Shown here piece after piece: positions 1 through 11,960 of a stretch of DNA of 64,000 nucleotides. Position 1 is the stretch's first letter. Each line of letters starts with the position of its first letter. The notes under the pieces are model-generated. The model saw only the letters and a program-made list of their open reading frames with translations. It searched no databases and had not been told where the DNA came from. Origin of the DNA: Gari tellinella (Eukaryota; Mollusca; Bivalvia; Cardiida; Psammobiidae); contig OV277858.1 of the NCBI GenBank assembly GCA_922989275.2, positions 1,178,001 to 1,242,000 on the forward strand, read 5' to 3'. The translations under genes and the position numbers were made by a program.

Positions 1-301
1 GTTCCCGATACAAACACCAATGGTGTCCATAACACATACACATTGTCAATCGATTGTCTTGCCCGATACAAACAGTCAATGGTGACCAGCACACATACAT
101 ATTGTCAATTGATTGTCGTGCCCGATACAAACAGTCAATGGTGACCAGCACACATACATATTGTCAATTGATTGTCGTGCCCGATACATACAGTCAATGG
201 TGACCAGCACATAAACACACTGTCAAGTGATTGCCGTGCCCGATACACACGGTCGACTAATGGCCGTGGCTGATACACAATGTCATCTAATGATTAAGCT
301 G
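1..301. repeat. Satellite array, 59-60-bp dimeric unit (array A, 5' part)
   Basis: Five or so tandem units of about 60 bp, recognisable by CCCGATACAAACAGTCAATG followed by CACACATACA and TTGTCAATTGATTG. Each unit is two diverged 29-30-bp halves that both resemble the simple 30-bp unit found at 2936-3800. The array degenerates to the 30-bp form at about 230-290, where the CR1/L2-like LINE begins. The same dimeric unit forms a longer array at 25830-27260. No coding role is seen. Confidence 0.9.
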
Positions 302-364
302 AACGTTTATGGAGAACACACAGGTAACCTGAGCTATTGAAACCCTTCTCAGCACAATACTGCC

Positions 365-2169
365 ATGCCATTGAATGTGACCAAACTGCCTGTTCCAGAC
401 GCGAAAGGTGATTCCAAAAAGCTGTATACTTTTGTTTTTGAAATAACAGGAACAATATTTGAGACTCCTATGACAAGCAACAAAAGCGACACCAGTCTTG
501 CTGATGATTTTGCTGAATTTTTCATGGAAAAAATAGCCACAATTTGAGATTCGCTAAGTGAATTTAAAAAGTATGCACCTTTACCTAAGCATGTACCTGT
601 GATCAATCAATTTAAGGAACTGACTGAAAAGGAGACACAATTTATTACCAGTGAACCGAACACAAAGTCATGTGAACTAGACAGTTTTTCCAACACATGT
701 GCTGAAGCAATACCTACAACAACTACTTCCACAGATCACCAATTTGGTCAACCTTTTACTACAACAAGGAGTGTTTCCATCTAAATCGAAGCGAGCAATA
801 GTCAGACCTTTACTAAAGAAATGTGGCCTTGAACTAGTATACAGCAACTACAGACCTGTCAGTAACCTAAGATTTCTCTCAAAACTGATCGAGAAAGCAG
901 TACTTTTCAGACTGAATGATCATGCTAATCAATTTAACCTTCTACCCAAGAATCAGTCCGCCTACTGACAATTCCATTCATGTGAATCGGCGCTTCTAAG
1001 GTTGGTGAGTGACCTGCTTGATGCTATGGAACACAAGGAAGTGACAGGTCTTATCACTATTGACCTAAGTGCGGCGTTCGATACTGTCGACCACGAGATA
1101 CTTCTCAACGTTATCCAAAAGCAATACGGTATTGGTGACAAAGCTCTTAGTTGGATTAACTCTTATCTCAGTGATCGTACATGCCCAGTTAGCGTAAACT
1201 CAAGCCTATCAGCACTACACATCCTTGACTGTAGTGTCCCACAGGGCAGTTGTTTAGGGACATGGCTTTATCTAGCATACGCTGGAACACTCTTTAACAT
1301 CATTCCGCCATCTTTTTCTGTATATGGATTCGCAGATGACCACATCGCGCACAAACGGTTCAGACCAACATCCCATGATAGTGAAACCATTGCAATAACT
1401 GACATCGAAAATTGTGCCATTGCAATCAACAACTGGATGAACCTGAATAAACTGAATATGAATACTTCTAAAACCGAGTTCACCATGTTTGGAAGTAGAA
1501 AACAGTTGAAAAAATGTTCAACAACAGAAATTGTCATTGCAGGTGACGCTGTAAAATCTGTTGAGTGTATCCGTTAGGGGCTTTTCTTGATGAAACTTTA
1601 GACTTCAGAGTACATATTAAAATGAAATGTCGGACTGCTATGTTAAATTTCTTTAGGATAAAATGCATTCGAAAATACTTGACTAAAGAAGCAACAGAAA
1701 CTCTCTTATTGACATTTGTGATATCGCATCTAGATTTTTGCAATGCGATATTGTATGGCATTGCTGAGAAATACCTTAGCAGATTTCAACGTATCCAAAA
1801 CATGTGTACAACATTGTTTTTAAAGCGGAAGAAATATGACAGTTCCAAACAGGCCCTTTATCATTTACATTGGCTACCAATCAAAGCAAGAATAACCAAT
1901 AAACTTCAGTGTTCTGTGGGCAATGCACCAACATACGTGAATGAACTATTGTGTCAACATTTTCAAAGACGACAAGGGCTGAGATAATCTGACTTGACAC
2001 GCAACTTTACCGTGCCATTCAACAAGAGAAATATATTTGGTGACAGAAGTTTTGGTACAGTGGGTCCGAAAATCAATTGCCAATTGACATAAGACAGTCA
2101 CAATCTCTGGACATTTTTAAAAGCAAGTTGAAAACTAACCATTTTAATGATTTTAACTCTCTATTTTAA
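365..2169 (+). pseudogene. Reverse transcriptase ORF2 fragment, frameshifted (LINE)
   Basis: Conceptual pieces in two frames make one RT protein. The linker piece (365-700) has the FAEFFMEKI motif followed by an in-frame stop at 545. RT fingers and palm lie in another frame (699-1577) with NYRPVSNL, DLSAAFDTVDH, VPQGSCLG and the catalytic YGFADD; a stop at 966 replaces the residue after QSAY. A frameshift near 1565 leads to the thumb and C-terminal domain (LDFCNAILYGI, LHWLPIKARI, later SLDIFKSKLKT), ending at a TAA near 2169. Both palm aspartates survive, but two stops and two frameshifts make it non-functional. The family role is target-primed reverse transcription of its own RNA. Confidence 0.88.
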
Positions 2170-2324
2170 ATTTTAGTATCATTTTTGTATTTCAGTACTG
2201 AGGTATGTGTACCAATTTTATGTTGAAGTGTAGTATAGCCTAACTCATATATCCATCCGAAATCGTCATCCTGAACATTTCATTTCTTGAAATCATCATC
2301 CAGAAATCATAATTTCATATCATA

Positions 2325-2640
2325 ATCATTTGTCGGCGCAATGCGGCCTGTTGTGTGCGTTGTGCCATACAACCTAACTCATCCATTCATCTGGAATCAT
2401 CATTTTCCTGAAATCATCTTCCTTAAATCACCCTCCCAAAGTCATTAACCTTACATCTTCATCATTTTATATCACCATTCCTCATCATTCATCGGCGCTA
2501 TATGACCTGTTTTGTGTCGCAATGCCGTACATCATCATCTTCTTGAAATCATCATTCTGAAATCGTCATCATATCACATAAGTCGGCGCTAAATGACATG
2601 TTTTTTGTCGCAGTGCCGTACAGCCCCAATCAGAAATTAC
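2325..2640 (+). repeat. Reiterated terminal segment in the LINE 3' region
   Basis: A segment beginning TCGGCGC and ending GTGCCGTAC or a close variant occurs three times (about 2333, 2490 and 2582), separated by AATCATCAT-rich spacers. Only the last copy is followed by the CAGCCCCAATCA end. This looks like stepwise duplication of the 3' UTR. Confidence 0.7.
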
Positions 2641-2935
2641 AGGAATCCTGATCGTCCTTTTTCGTTTTAAACTAAGTACAATTTTAAGAATTAATGTATT
2701 TTACTGATTTGTAATCACATGATTGATGAATTTAAATAAGTCTTAAAGTACCATTTCTTAGAATTAATGTATACAACTTCTTTTTAATTATATGATCAAT
2801 GAAATGTTAAACTAGTTTTAATACCATATATTATAAATGTTTACTGTATTTCATGTATTGTAAAACGCCATTGATTACACACAGCTGTAAAAACAGGCGT
2901 TTAATAAAAAAAACAGTTTCAGTTTCAGTATCAAT

Positions 2936-3800
2936 TTAAGACTATGCCTGATACATACTGTCAAATGGTAGCCGTGCCCGATACACACTGTCAACATGGC
3001 CGTGCCTGATACACATTGTCAACTGATGACCGTGCCTTATACACGCTGTCAACTGGTGGTCGTGCCTGATACACAATGTCAACTGATGGCCGTGCCCGAT
3101 ACACACTGTGAACTGGTGGCCGTGTCTTATACACACTGTGAACTGGTGGCCGTGCCTGATATACACTATGAACTGGTGACCGTGCCTGATACACACTGTG
3201 AACTGGTGGCCGTGCCTGAAACACACTGTGAACTTGTGACTGTGACTGATACTGGTGACCGTGCCTGATACACACTGTGAACTGGTGACTGTGACTCATA
3301 CACAATGTCAACTGATAGCCGTGCCTGATACACACTGTCAAATGGTGACCGTGCCTGATACACAATGTGAACTGGTGGCCGTGCCTGATGCACACTGTGA
3401 ACTGATGGCCGTGCCTGATACACACTTTGAACTGGTGGCAGTGTCTGATACACACTGTCAACTGAAGGCCGTGCCAGATACACACAGTCAACTGATAGAC
3501 GTGCCCGATACACACTTTCAAACTGATGGCCGTACATCATACACACTGTCAACTTGAGACTGTTCCTGATACACGATTCAACTGATGGCCGTGGCCGATA
3601 CACACTATAAACTTATGGTAGTGCCTGATACACACTGTCAACTAATGGCCGTGGTTAATACACTTAGTCAAAATATATCCGTGTCTGTTACACACTGTCA
3701 ACTGGAGACCGTGCCTGAAACAAAATGTCAATTGGTGGCCGTGCCTGATACACACTGTCAACTGTTCGCTGTGCCTGATGCACATTGACAAATGGTGACC
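2936..3800. repeat. 30-bp minisatellite array (array A, main part)
   Basis: About 28 tandem copies of a 30-bp unit with consensus close to GCCGTGCCTGATACACACTG then TCAACTGATG. Because 30 is divisible by 3 and the unit lacks stops in several frames, overlapping open frames appear on both strands (peptides with a 10-residue period such as VPDTHCELVA). These are by-products of the repeat, not genes. Confidence 0.95.
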
Positions 3801-3816
3801 ATTACATTATATAAAG

Positions 3817-3951
3817 TCACATGTCTGACAGTGTGGCAGTAAAATTGTCAAGTTTCGGAAAAATAGTATCAGTAGTTTCCGTAACTTCGCCTCGGTTGAC
3901 AGTATTTTTCCGAAACTTGACAATTTTACTGTCACCCTGTCAGACATGTGA
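3817..3951. repeat. Long hairpin at the end of satellite array A
   Basis: Two 49-bp arms (3817-3865 and 3903-3951) pair with about two mismatches around a loop of about 37 nt; each contains AAACTTGACAATTTTACTG or its complement. It follows the last satellite unit by about 25 bp. An almost identical hairpin sits in the same place after array B (30550-30685). Function unknown; a structural end of a repeat-bearing element is possible. Confidence 0.9.
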
Positions 3952-4029
3952 TATTTATTTTATTATACCGAGAACCTGGGCTCTAACCAGGACATATATA
4001 ACTTTCCTGAAACTGACTGGAATCATAAC

Positions 4030-4190
4030 TGTAACTCAATTCAATTCAACATTTATTGTATTTAGGCCACCGGTCCATACACAAGATAATATGAACAAAT
4101 TTACATATATAAACATGTGTAGTAGTGAAAGCATTTTAGATCAATTCAGTTACAGTTTCGGTTTATCTAAGCAATATGCTTAGGTCAAGT
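4030..4190 (-). mobile_element. LINE/SINE 3'-end fragment (minus)
   Basis: Read on the minus strand this segment ends with an AATAAATGTTGAATTGAATT-like tail, as non-LTR retroposons do. The same fragment lies in the duplicated module at 30770-30925, so it was present before the module duplicated. Confidence 0.5.
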
Positions 4191-4194
4191 TAAT

Positions 4195-4362
4195 ACAATG
4201 CAGGTCATAAGCAACACCGAAAACTCCTGAAAAACATTCTCAATAACTTTTTTTTTACTGTATTGAGGAGTCATCTAGGCAGACTCAGCAGGTCAAAACC
4301 AACACAGAAAGCTGATAAAAAAAAGACGTCTGCATACTTTTTATCCTGGTAATTTGCCTTAA
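4195..4362. repeat. Interspersed repeat, core CAGGTCAAAAGCAACACAG
   Basis: Two copies of the motif CAGGTCA.AAGCAACAC, each followed by a CTGATAAAAA or CCTGAAAAA stretch and TTTATCCTGG. This is the first of several clusters (5301-5842, 30930-31094, 33582-33797, 37167-37650). It ends in TGCCTTAA, where a TTAA element is inserted. No coding potential. Confidence 0.8.
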
Positions 4363-5296
4363 GGGTGTATCAATGTCATAAGCCATTTTTTCAAAGTATT
4401 TAACTTTTTTTCTAACATTGTTTTTTTGGAAGAGCTGTTTATGATGAATGAAAAAATGAAAAAAAAAATATATGATGGTGTCCTTGTTTTTGAGCTACAG
4501 CGATTTGAAAAAGGTATGTCAAATTTGGACTTTATTTTCAAAGTTTACCCATTCAGGGTACAAGCTTCAGTAAAATTTATTTCAAAACAAAACAAACATG
4601 ATAATTTGGGTTTCCATTATTTATTTCAAGTCTATGGTGGTATTTTCACATATAGAAACCAAATTTAGACAAAGCAGGCACCAGGTTTGAACAATATCGA
4701 TCCTTGAATATCAAAAATATGCTTTGTATAGGGCATGATTTTATTAGATTTTTTATTTAATGAAAAAAAGTAAAAAAGTTTGAAAATAAAATAGTTCTAG
4801 TATTTAACTTTTTCTTATATTCTACCAGATGAAAGCCCATGCTAAGGCAGTTCAAAATATGAAAAGAAATTGAAAGGTCAGTGTTGAAAATGTTGAGTTA
4901 TTAAAGTAAAAAGAGTTATCTCCCCTTACCAAATTTACAAAAAAGTACCATATCGATTTAAAGCTTTATAAATTTCACATTTGGTGCCGTTTTTTTCTTA
5001 AATTAGTTTTTGTATGAAGAAATACTACCATATATAGGAAATAAATAACACAAAACCAAATTATCATTTTGGTTTCATTTAAAATGGATTTTATTGAAGC
5101 GGGCTGTTTGAAAAGGACAAAATAAGAGGAAGTGGGTGGGGTATATTTTACATGGCCGTAGAGCCAACTGTTGTTTACCAAAATGTACACTTTTTCTATA
5201 TTTTCATTTATCTTAAATAGCTCTTCAATACAAAACCATCATAGAGTGTTTTCATATACTTTGAAAATTTCCCAAAGTCATGACATTGATACACCC
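4363..5296. mobile_element. Palindromic TTAA-target MITE (934 bp)
   Basis: Flanked by TTAA on both sides (4359-4362 and 5297-5300). The termini are perfect inverted repeats, GGGTGTATCAATGTCAT. Internal sequences also pair across the element (about 4595-4668 against 4996-5080, both with a GATAATTTGG-type core), so the whole unit is an imperfect foldback. No transposase is encoded. The TTAA duplication suits piggyBac or Kolobok superfamilies; the sequence alone does not decide between them. Confidence 0.88.
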
Positions 5297-5300
5297 TTAA

Positions 5301-5842
5301 GATCTATTAAGCTTTAACTTAGGGCACTATACATAAATGAACATGCAGAACATTATTATACAGATCAATTTAGTCAATGCAGGTCAAACGCAACACAGAA
5401 AGCCCCTGAAAAAGCATAACTTTTACCCTTGCTTGAGCAGCTATCTATGCAGACCATGCACGTCAAAAGCAACACAGAAAGCTGATAAAAAGACTTCTGC
5501 AAAACGTTTATCCTGGTAATCTGCCTAAAGCAGAAAACCAAACAACACAGAAAGCTGATAAAAGAGATTTAAATATAATTTTGTCAATGCAGGTCAAAAG
5601 CAACACCATAAGCTCCTGGCTAAGCCTTCGACATAACTTTTGTCCTGGATTGAGCAGTTATCCAAACAGACCATACAGGTCAAAAGCAACACAGAAAGCT
5701 GATGAAAAAGCTTTGTGCATATTTTTTATCCTGGCAATCTGCCTTAAGATCTATTTAAGCCATACTTTTGATTTGGAAAGTAGATCTTACCACTATACAT
5801 AAATTAACATAGAAAACGTAATTATGCAGATAAATTTTGTCA
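5301..5842. repeat. Interspersed CAGGTCAAAAGCAACACAG repeat cluster
   Basis: Continuation of the cluster split by the TTAA element: GATCTATTAAGC resumes at 5301. Four further core motifs occur (about 5383, 5459, 5591, 5668), with an intact TGCCTTAAGATCTATT at about 5735 that shows the empty form of the insertion site. The cluster is cut at TTTTGTCAAT (5842) by the 3' end of the minus-strand LINE. Confidence 0.8.
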
Positions 5843-5847
5843 ATCAA

Positions 5848-7690
5848 TCAGTCGAATATACCCATATACGACTGTCGTTCTTTTAGTGTATAATATATAA
5901 ACATTGCAATCGTTTGTACCTCTTTCTTATCACTAGACATAAGAGAGCAAAATTTCTCCATCGAAGGATTTACTGTATCGGAACTATGTATGTAAATCGT
6001 CCTTAGATGACTGTATAGCGGGCACATCATAACAAAATGATACTCATCCTCTATACAGCAATCACAATCAGGACACAATTTATAATCACGATCAACAGAA
6101 TAATAACGCCCAATTTCAACTAATAAAGAATGAGATGAGCCTCTGAAAGATGCAAACAGTGTGCTGAACTTAGCAATATTTATACAAGTTACATAATTTT
6201 CAATATTAAATGACTTCTTAAAATGGATGTACATGTACAATGTTAATTTTCTATTTACCTCACATCTAGATCGCCAATTTTGAATAGATTGATCTTTCAG
6301 TCTCAAGACATATTGGCTAAGAAACAATGTAGCATTATTTTACAGATTGTGCCTCCCACACATAGCCAAATTCATTTTGATACAAATGTTTTTAAATATT
6401 CGTAGCCCAATTTCTGTAACCTAACCTATCATAATAAACCAACATATTATAACATCATTTAGTATAGTGATCATTTCGTCAAAGAAAGCCATCTTATCCA
6501 GTACGTAATACACCTTTTCGAGCTACATATATACATTGGATATCGAGCTAGGTCGCCCATGACTGCATCATTACATGTGAGTTGCTTTAACACCAAAAAA
6601 ATCGTTTGCAAGCTAAAAATTATACACTCTCAATACATGGATATCTATTAATACCCCAAATCTCTGAACCATATAATAACATAGGTGCTATCTCAGTATC
6701 AACATTTTTAAAGAATACATTATATGGCAAGCATTCATAATTTTTCAACGAATTTAGAACATATTAATACGTTTATACCTTTCACAGACATACTCTCGGC
6801 CATTTTACATAATGAAAGTCTGTTTGTGGAACGAATACCGACATAATAAAAACCACTAACTGTTTGTAGTGCATTCTGGTCATAAATTCATCTTTCATTT
6901 ACTTACAAACGACCCCCCCCCCCCCCAATTTTAAAAAAAAAACAACAAAAAACTTTGGTTTTGTCAGTATTAACTGATATTCCATACTCGTCACAAAAAC
7001 TATGTAACATATTTAACTGTTTCTGTGAAACAAGAGACTGTATCACTGATACATACAATGTCATCTGCAAACATCAGCAGTAATAGTTCAACTAGAATTG
7101 GAAATAACTGTATGTCATGGATGTTGTTATCGCATAACATATCATAAAATTCATTAATAAATAGTGCAAACAATATAGGACTTAAACTACATCTCTGTCG
7201 TAAGCCTAATAAACACTCAAACGTGTCAGAGGTAGGTACCATTCCTGGTCCTTACTAAACCTTTAACACTTTATGCATTGACTGTATAGACTCAAACAGT
7301 AGACCTTAAATATTATTTTTTCTTCAAAACATCGTATAATATTGAACGGTTAGCACTATCAAAAGCCATTTTAAAATCTACAAAGACGGATTAAACAATT
7401 TTACGTTTACGTTGTAAATATTTTCTTACAATATAAAAGCATTTTCAGTCGTACTGTAACCGGCACGAAAGCCTGCCTGACATTCAGCAAGTTTCTTGGA
7501 AGCATCAACATAAAATGTAAGCCGCTGTGTAATTATAGATATATAAAGTTTACTTTGCACATCAATTATTGAAATGCCTCTATAGTTATTAGTATCGTGA
7601 ATATTACCTTTTTTAAATAGAGGAACGACCACGCAGCTTCCCCATTTGTCTGGAAATACCCCACTGCAGAAAATTCTGTTAAACAATAAG
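5848..7690 (-). pseudogene. LINE ORF2, RT and C-terminal domain (3' half)
   Basis: On the minus strand, 7686-7426 encodes RT fingers (FPDKWGSCVVVPLFKKGN, NNYRGISI, QAGFRAGYST). 7242-7000 encodes the palm with GLRQRCSLSPILFALFINEF and the catalytic FADD. 6327-5848 is an open 159-codon C-terminal part with the CPDCDC..EDEYHFVMMC zinc-type motif common near LINE C-termini. Frameshifts and stops lie between these pieces, including a C-run at about 6908-6926. The GLRQGC glycine is changed to arginine. The last codon is a TGA (5850-5848) that abuts the GATTGATTG tail, leaving practically no 3' UTR. Confidence 0.85.
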
Positions 7691-7694
7691 AGTA

Positions 7695-8650
7695 TGTGAC
7701 TATTGGTAAATTCATTATTCGGGACCGTTTTCGGGAGTTTGTTCGGTCCGTGTTTTAGCTTTGCTATTTGGTGACGTTTGTTCCGGGAGTTATTTCCAAT
7801 TCATTCTGGCAGCAGTATTCGACGAAGAAAGATCTAGTTTTTACAATTCTAAACTTTAATTTACTTAAATATTAGGTTTAGTAGTTCGAGGAATAGTTTG
7901 GTAAGCTGTCTATTGTCTTCATTGGTTGATTATTTCAACGGGTGCATTGGTTCTATTGATATTTCGGTGTAGGTTAGAGTTGACAGATTTTCGGCTTATT
8001 CGCGCCATTACCGTTTCGCGCCTTTTCTCTTCGTCCTTAAATTCTTTAAATTCCTTTCGACTGTCAAAGACAATAACTATATTTGCTTATGTCAAACCAG
8101 CATGCTAATTAAACCATTTGTTACAGTTCACAACACAAAACACATAGAGAGAGAGATCTGGAGTGGAAGTTCACTATACCATATATTTTGGTGAGTTATA
8201 AATGTATTGTCAATGTACCATTGTTTTATATGTCTATGTTAATTTGCTCAGCATTGAGACATTCATTAGCATTATTATAAGTTTAAATAGGATGGATAGG
8301 CATATAATTTATGTTTATAAGTAACCGTTTATAGTATAACACTGATAAGCATTGTAAAGGTAGCTGGACGCTCGGCATCCAGCTATGGTTACAATGTGGA
8401 GAGTGGAGAACATTTTAAATGTGAATAGAAGTCATAAAGTTACGTGTATAGGCAACATTGTTGTCGGGACCCATGTTTGAATACTTCTTACGTATGTCGT
8501 TTCAGAACTGACTGAATACCTTAGGATCTTTGGTTCGGAGCAACCGTATGATATTTATGTGCTCTGGTATTGGTAATGTAACCGTGAGAGAAATAAAGAT
8601 AAACTACACTCTTTGGCCAAGTATTTATTGATCTACCCAAGGAGTTTACA
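7695..8650 (+). repeat. 5' long terminal repeat (956 bp)
   Basis: Begins TGTGACTATTGG and ends GAGTTTACA, with the usual TG...CA ends. It matches 15357-17290 once the insertion in the latter is removed. An AATAAA at 8592-8597 is a plausible polyadenylation signal. The short open frame at 7926-8108 is identical in both LTRs because the LTRs are; I do not consider it coding. Confidence 0.93.
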
Positions 8651-8651
8651 A

Positions 8652-8669
8652 TGGAGCCCCCAGTCGAAG
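8652..8669 (+). other. Probable primer-binding site
   Basis: TGGAGCCCCCAGTCGAAG begins one base after the LTR, starting with the TGG expected to pair with a tRNA CCA end. The matching tRNA could not be identified from the sequence. Confidence 0.45.
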
Positions 8670-11600
8670 TACAGACGTAGTGAGGATCGGGTGTTGTGAG
8701 GAGTGAGCTAGAGAGATTTATATGCAGCGTGACGTCATAGATTTGGACAGCATCAGGGAAGACGTAATGGCCAATGGTTATGCTTTGGAGAGACTTCAGC
8801 CTTTGTGGACACCAGGATTGGAGTATTAGTGACATTCAGCAGACATTTGTTCAGTGCAACAGAAGGGACATTTAGTAGACATTTGATCAGAAGTGACATT
8901 CAGTACTCTTGTGAGAGTATTCCAGTAGCATTAAGGTGGTGAGTGTGTTTTCGATATTTTTTGCCGATTTCATTATATCTCTGGCAGTCAGGTATTTTTC
9001 AGATTCGTAAGAAGCTGAACTTTATTTGAATCTATTGCTTTACAGGGTTTATGGTGAAATCTGTAATTTTTATCAAGTGAGACATTGTAATTTGAAAGAG
9101 AATCACGTTTCACTTTTTTAAATTAACTGGTTAAGGGTAAATTTCATTAATTTGGTAAAGGCTATTAACTTTAAGCAGTTTAAAATTAACACTTGTAACA
9201 TTTCACATTGTTTTTGACAGTCATTTCTTTCTATCTTCTCTATATATTCTATTACAAGTAAGGTTTAGGCAGAGTTATCGCCCTTGTGTAAATAAAGATC
9301 TGCTCATTTTGGGTTTTGAAAGTGTCAGCAAAGTAAAGCATGTTTGACAGATCTAGCTGATTTACTTTATAATTAATAATTATCTCCCTTGCATTAAGCT
9401 TTGACCCTTCAGTTTGGTCTTTAAAAACTTCATTCATTCATTTGATTTATTAATTTGTCAAGGATACAAGTGGCTTTAGTTATTCTGTGCAACAGATTTT
9501 CCATTTGTCCATGATCCGAGCAGCTTTGGTGATATTTGGGATTAATTTATTTTTCGGTGACTCAAGCTACTTTGGTGTTTTCTGAATTTCCATTTCTCAA
9601 TGGTTTAAGCAGCTTTGGTGTTCTTGAACTGGGATTGCAAATTTGATAGTTTCAGTGCAGCAGCTTTGGAAATAACATTTTGTTTCAGCTTAATCAGCCA
9701 TGGATACAGAAATGATTAGATGTTTTATTTCAGGGATCAACATTTAAATAGTTAAAGTTTAAACTAATTAAATCTGTTTGCAGGTAAGCAGTGAGAGTAG
9801 CAACATGAACTTCAGCATTATGTTTGTTGATAATTTAAAAGTGATTTAGCTCGGCATAATTAGTCATTAGTGTTTACATTTTAGAATAACTTTGTACTTT
9901 CAAACATTGGAATTAGCTTTTGAAAAAATAACTTAAGCATTTTCTAGTGGTAGCATCATCATCAGCATTAATTGCTGTCAGCATCATCAGCATTAATTGA
10001 ACTTTGGATTCATTTTGTAAATAATTTCTTTAATTATTTCTGATTATAGTTTAGAAGGATAATGGATTAATTATTGGAAATAACTTGAGGAAGATTTAAT
10101 TAAAATAATTTATAGAAATTTGATAAAAAGACTTAGTTAATTTCAGCTTTGATAGTAAACGGAAAGTTAGCATTACATTTAAATTACTGAGTGCTTTCAG
10201 TCTTAAAGATTTATAAAATGACTTGGTGCTTGTCAGTCTTAAAGATTTATAAAATAACTTAGTGATTTTGGTTTCGAGATTTAATAACGATATACGGTAA
10301 TACAACTTTACGAATAACTACGCGCATTTTATTATTTTCGCGCTTCGGTAATTTTGATTGAAATTTATGAGTCGTTGTATTATAACGAGGTAGTGTAAAA
10401 TATATATTGTTTATTTGACTGTTAGTCAGTTAGACAATTAACAATAGCATTCTGTATTGACGCTACATGTTATAATCCAGGATCATACATTTTCAATGTT
10501 GTCGACTTAGTCGCGTCGTGATATTTTTTTCTTTTGGACAGTTTACCGCATACGATTGAAATAGATTATTCATATTGTCTATAAATAGTGACTTTGACTT
10601 TAAAGTTTAGGATCCAGATTTATTAATACAATAGTAGATACTTTGTTGTTTAGTTAATTGAAATTAAATTTTAAAATTTAATTTATTTGTCGGTTAATTC
10701 AAATTAAATTAAATTAAAACTTTGAAATTTGTCGATTAAACTTTTGAAATTCATTTTTCGATTGAACTTTGAAATTTAATTTACTTCGTTTGATTGGAAT
10801 TAATTTACTTAGGCGTTTATTAGTCATGCATTCGATCTTTGTTTAATTGGAATTAATTAACTTAGGCATTTATTAGCCATGCACTTGGTCTGAACATTTT
10901 TAGCTCGGTATTTTTCAACAGAAGAATCTATTTGAAGTTGATGAGATTGGCTCGAGGTAAGAATTCTTAGGAAATTCCCTTTAGAACATAAAAATACTTG
11001 TCTGATAAATAGATTACATCGCTAACAGTTGAGATCCAGATCAGTACAGCCATTTATTTAGGACATAAAAAGAATTGTTGCATACATTGATTACATTGCC
11101 AACAGTGGAAATCCAGATCAGTACAGCCATTTAATTCTAGATCAAGTCTATACTTGTTTCCAGATCCAGATTTAGATTGTAATTTACTTAGGCCTATAAG
11201 TTGAAAGACTTGTTTGCAGGTTGAGATATAACAACTTTTCCGTGGGCTATTTAAGTTTACATATTCGTTTATTCCTTGCATTAATTGACTTTGACAAGTC
11301 CGCACTGTTCTTGCACATTGCATTTAGAATACTTTGGTCCTGATTTAAAGTTTAAAAAATCTTTACATATTGTTGGTCATTAAAAATAAACATTGTACAT
11401 TGTGTTGTTGTTTACTTTATCCTTATATCATTGGTGTTGACACTCGATTGGTGTCATAGGTCAAAGTGTGATCATTAGTCATAGCTTCGACTTGATTTCT
11501 TTCTGTAAATAGTGATTTAATTCACATATATTGCTGCGTGGAGTTTATATTTTTCGACTATTCAGTGATGGTTGATATTTTACTTTGATATTGAATCGAT

Positions 11601-11960
11601 AGTGGTTCAGTGTTAGTATGAGAAAGAGATTAGTGAGATAAGTGGACTCGGTGTTTGTGACTAGTGTTGAATTAAGTTACACAGACACTCATATAATACT
11701 TTATGCTTAAGATAGACTGTTGAAGTGAAGATTATCAGTGGAGATAGTGTCAGATATGATCATTTTGATCACTTGGGATAGTGAAGTATAGTACACTCAA
11801 TAAAGAAGAGTGATTGTGTGAACATTGTACATTATAGTAGTACATTTTCTTAGTTTGCCATATAAGTTGGCTAGTGCATTCATAGTTTGCCATATAAGTT
11901 GACTAGTACATTGCTGTTCCAGCCTTTAGTCATTTGCATCGATAGCGTTTAATAGTCAGG
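8670..11960 (+). other. Long non-coding leader of the LTR retrotransposon
   Basis: About 3.3 kb of AT-rich sequence with no long open frame separates the primer-binding site from gag. It holds small direct duplications: GTCTTAAAGATTTATAAAAT twice near 10197-10262, an ATCCAGATCAGTACAGCCAT pair near 11033-11130, and a TTTGCCATATAAGTTG pair near 11855-11905. A stretch of TTAATTGGAATTAATT-type repeats occupies about 10640-10870. Leaders of Ty3-type elements are usually far shorter, so this may contain packaging signals, captured sequence or decayed coding DNA. Nothing recognisable was found. Confidence 0.6.

Larger units (their letters stand above)
302..2935 (+). mobile_element. Degenerate CR1/L2-like non-LTR retrotransposon inserted in the satellite
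   Basis: A LINE copy interrupts the satellite: satellite units lie on both sides (to about 300 and from 2936). It contains the end of an endonuclease-RT linker, a reverse transcriptase domain, a C-terminal domain and a long 3' region with an internal tandem repeat. It finishes in AATAAAAAAAACAG plus a short TTTCAG repeat, which resembles a LINE tail. The 5' end, including the endonuclease, is missing. The clade is inferred from the RT signature and the GTCGCAGTGCCGTAC-type 3' end; a phylogeny would be needed to fix it. Confidence 0.75.

Noticed and set aside
349..606. Minus-strand ORF of 85 codons
   Set aside because: Antisense of the LINE linker region, whose plus-strand motifs are recognisable.
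2936..3800. Regular 30-bp repeats resembling a CRISPR array
   Set aside because: Units are directly abutting with no unique spacers and diverge gradually; the context is eukaryotic. It is a minisatellite.
3821..4183. Open frame of 120 codons after satellite array A
   Set aside because: It runs through a hairpin and a retroposon tail; in the duplicated module (30524-30917) the frame is split, so it is not conserved.
7926..8108. Identical 60-codon frames in both LTRs (also 15588-15770)
   Set aside because: Identity follows from LTR duplication; the peptide resembles no known LTR-encoded protein.
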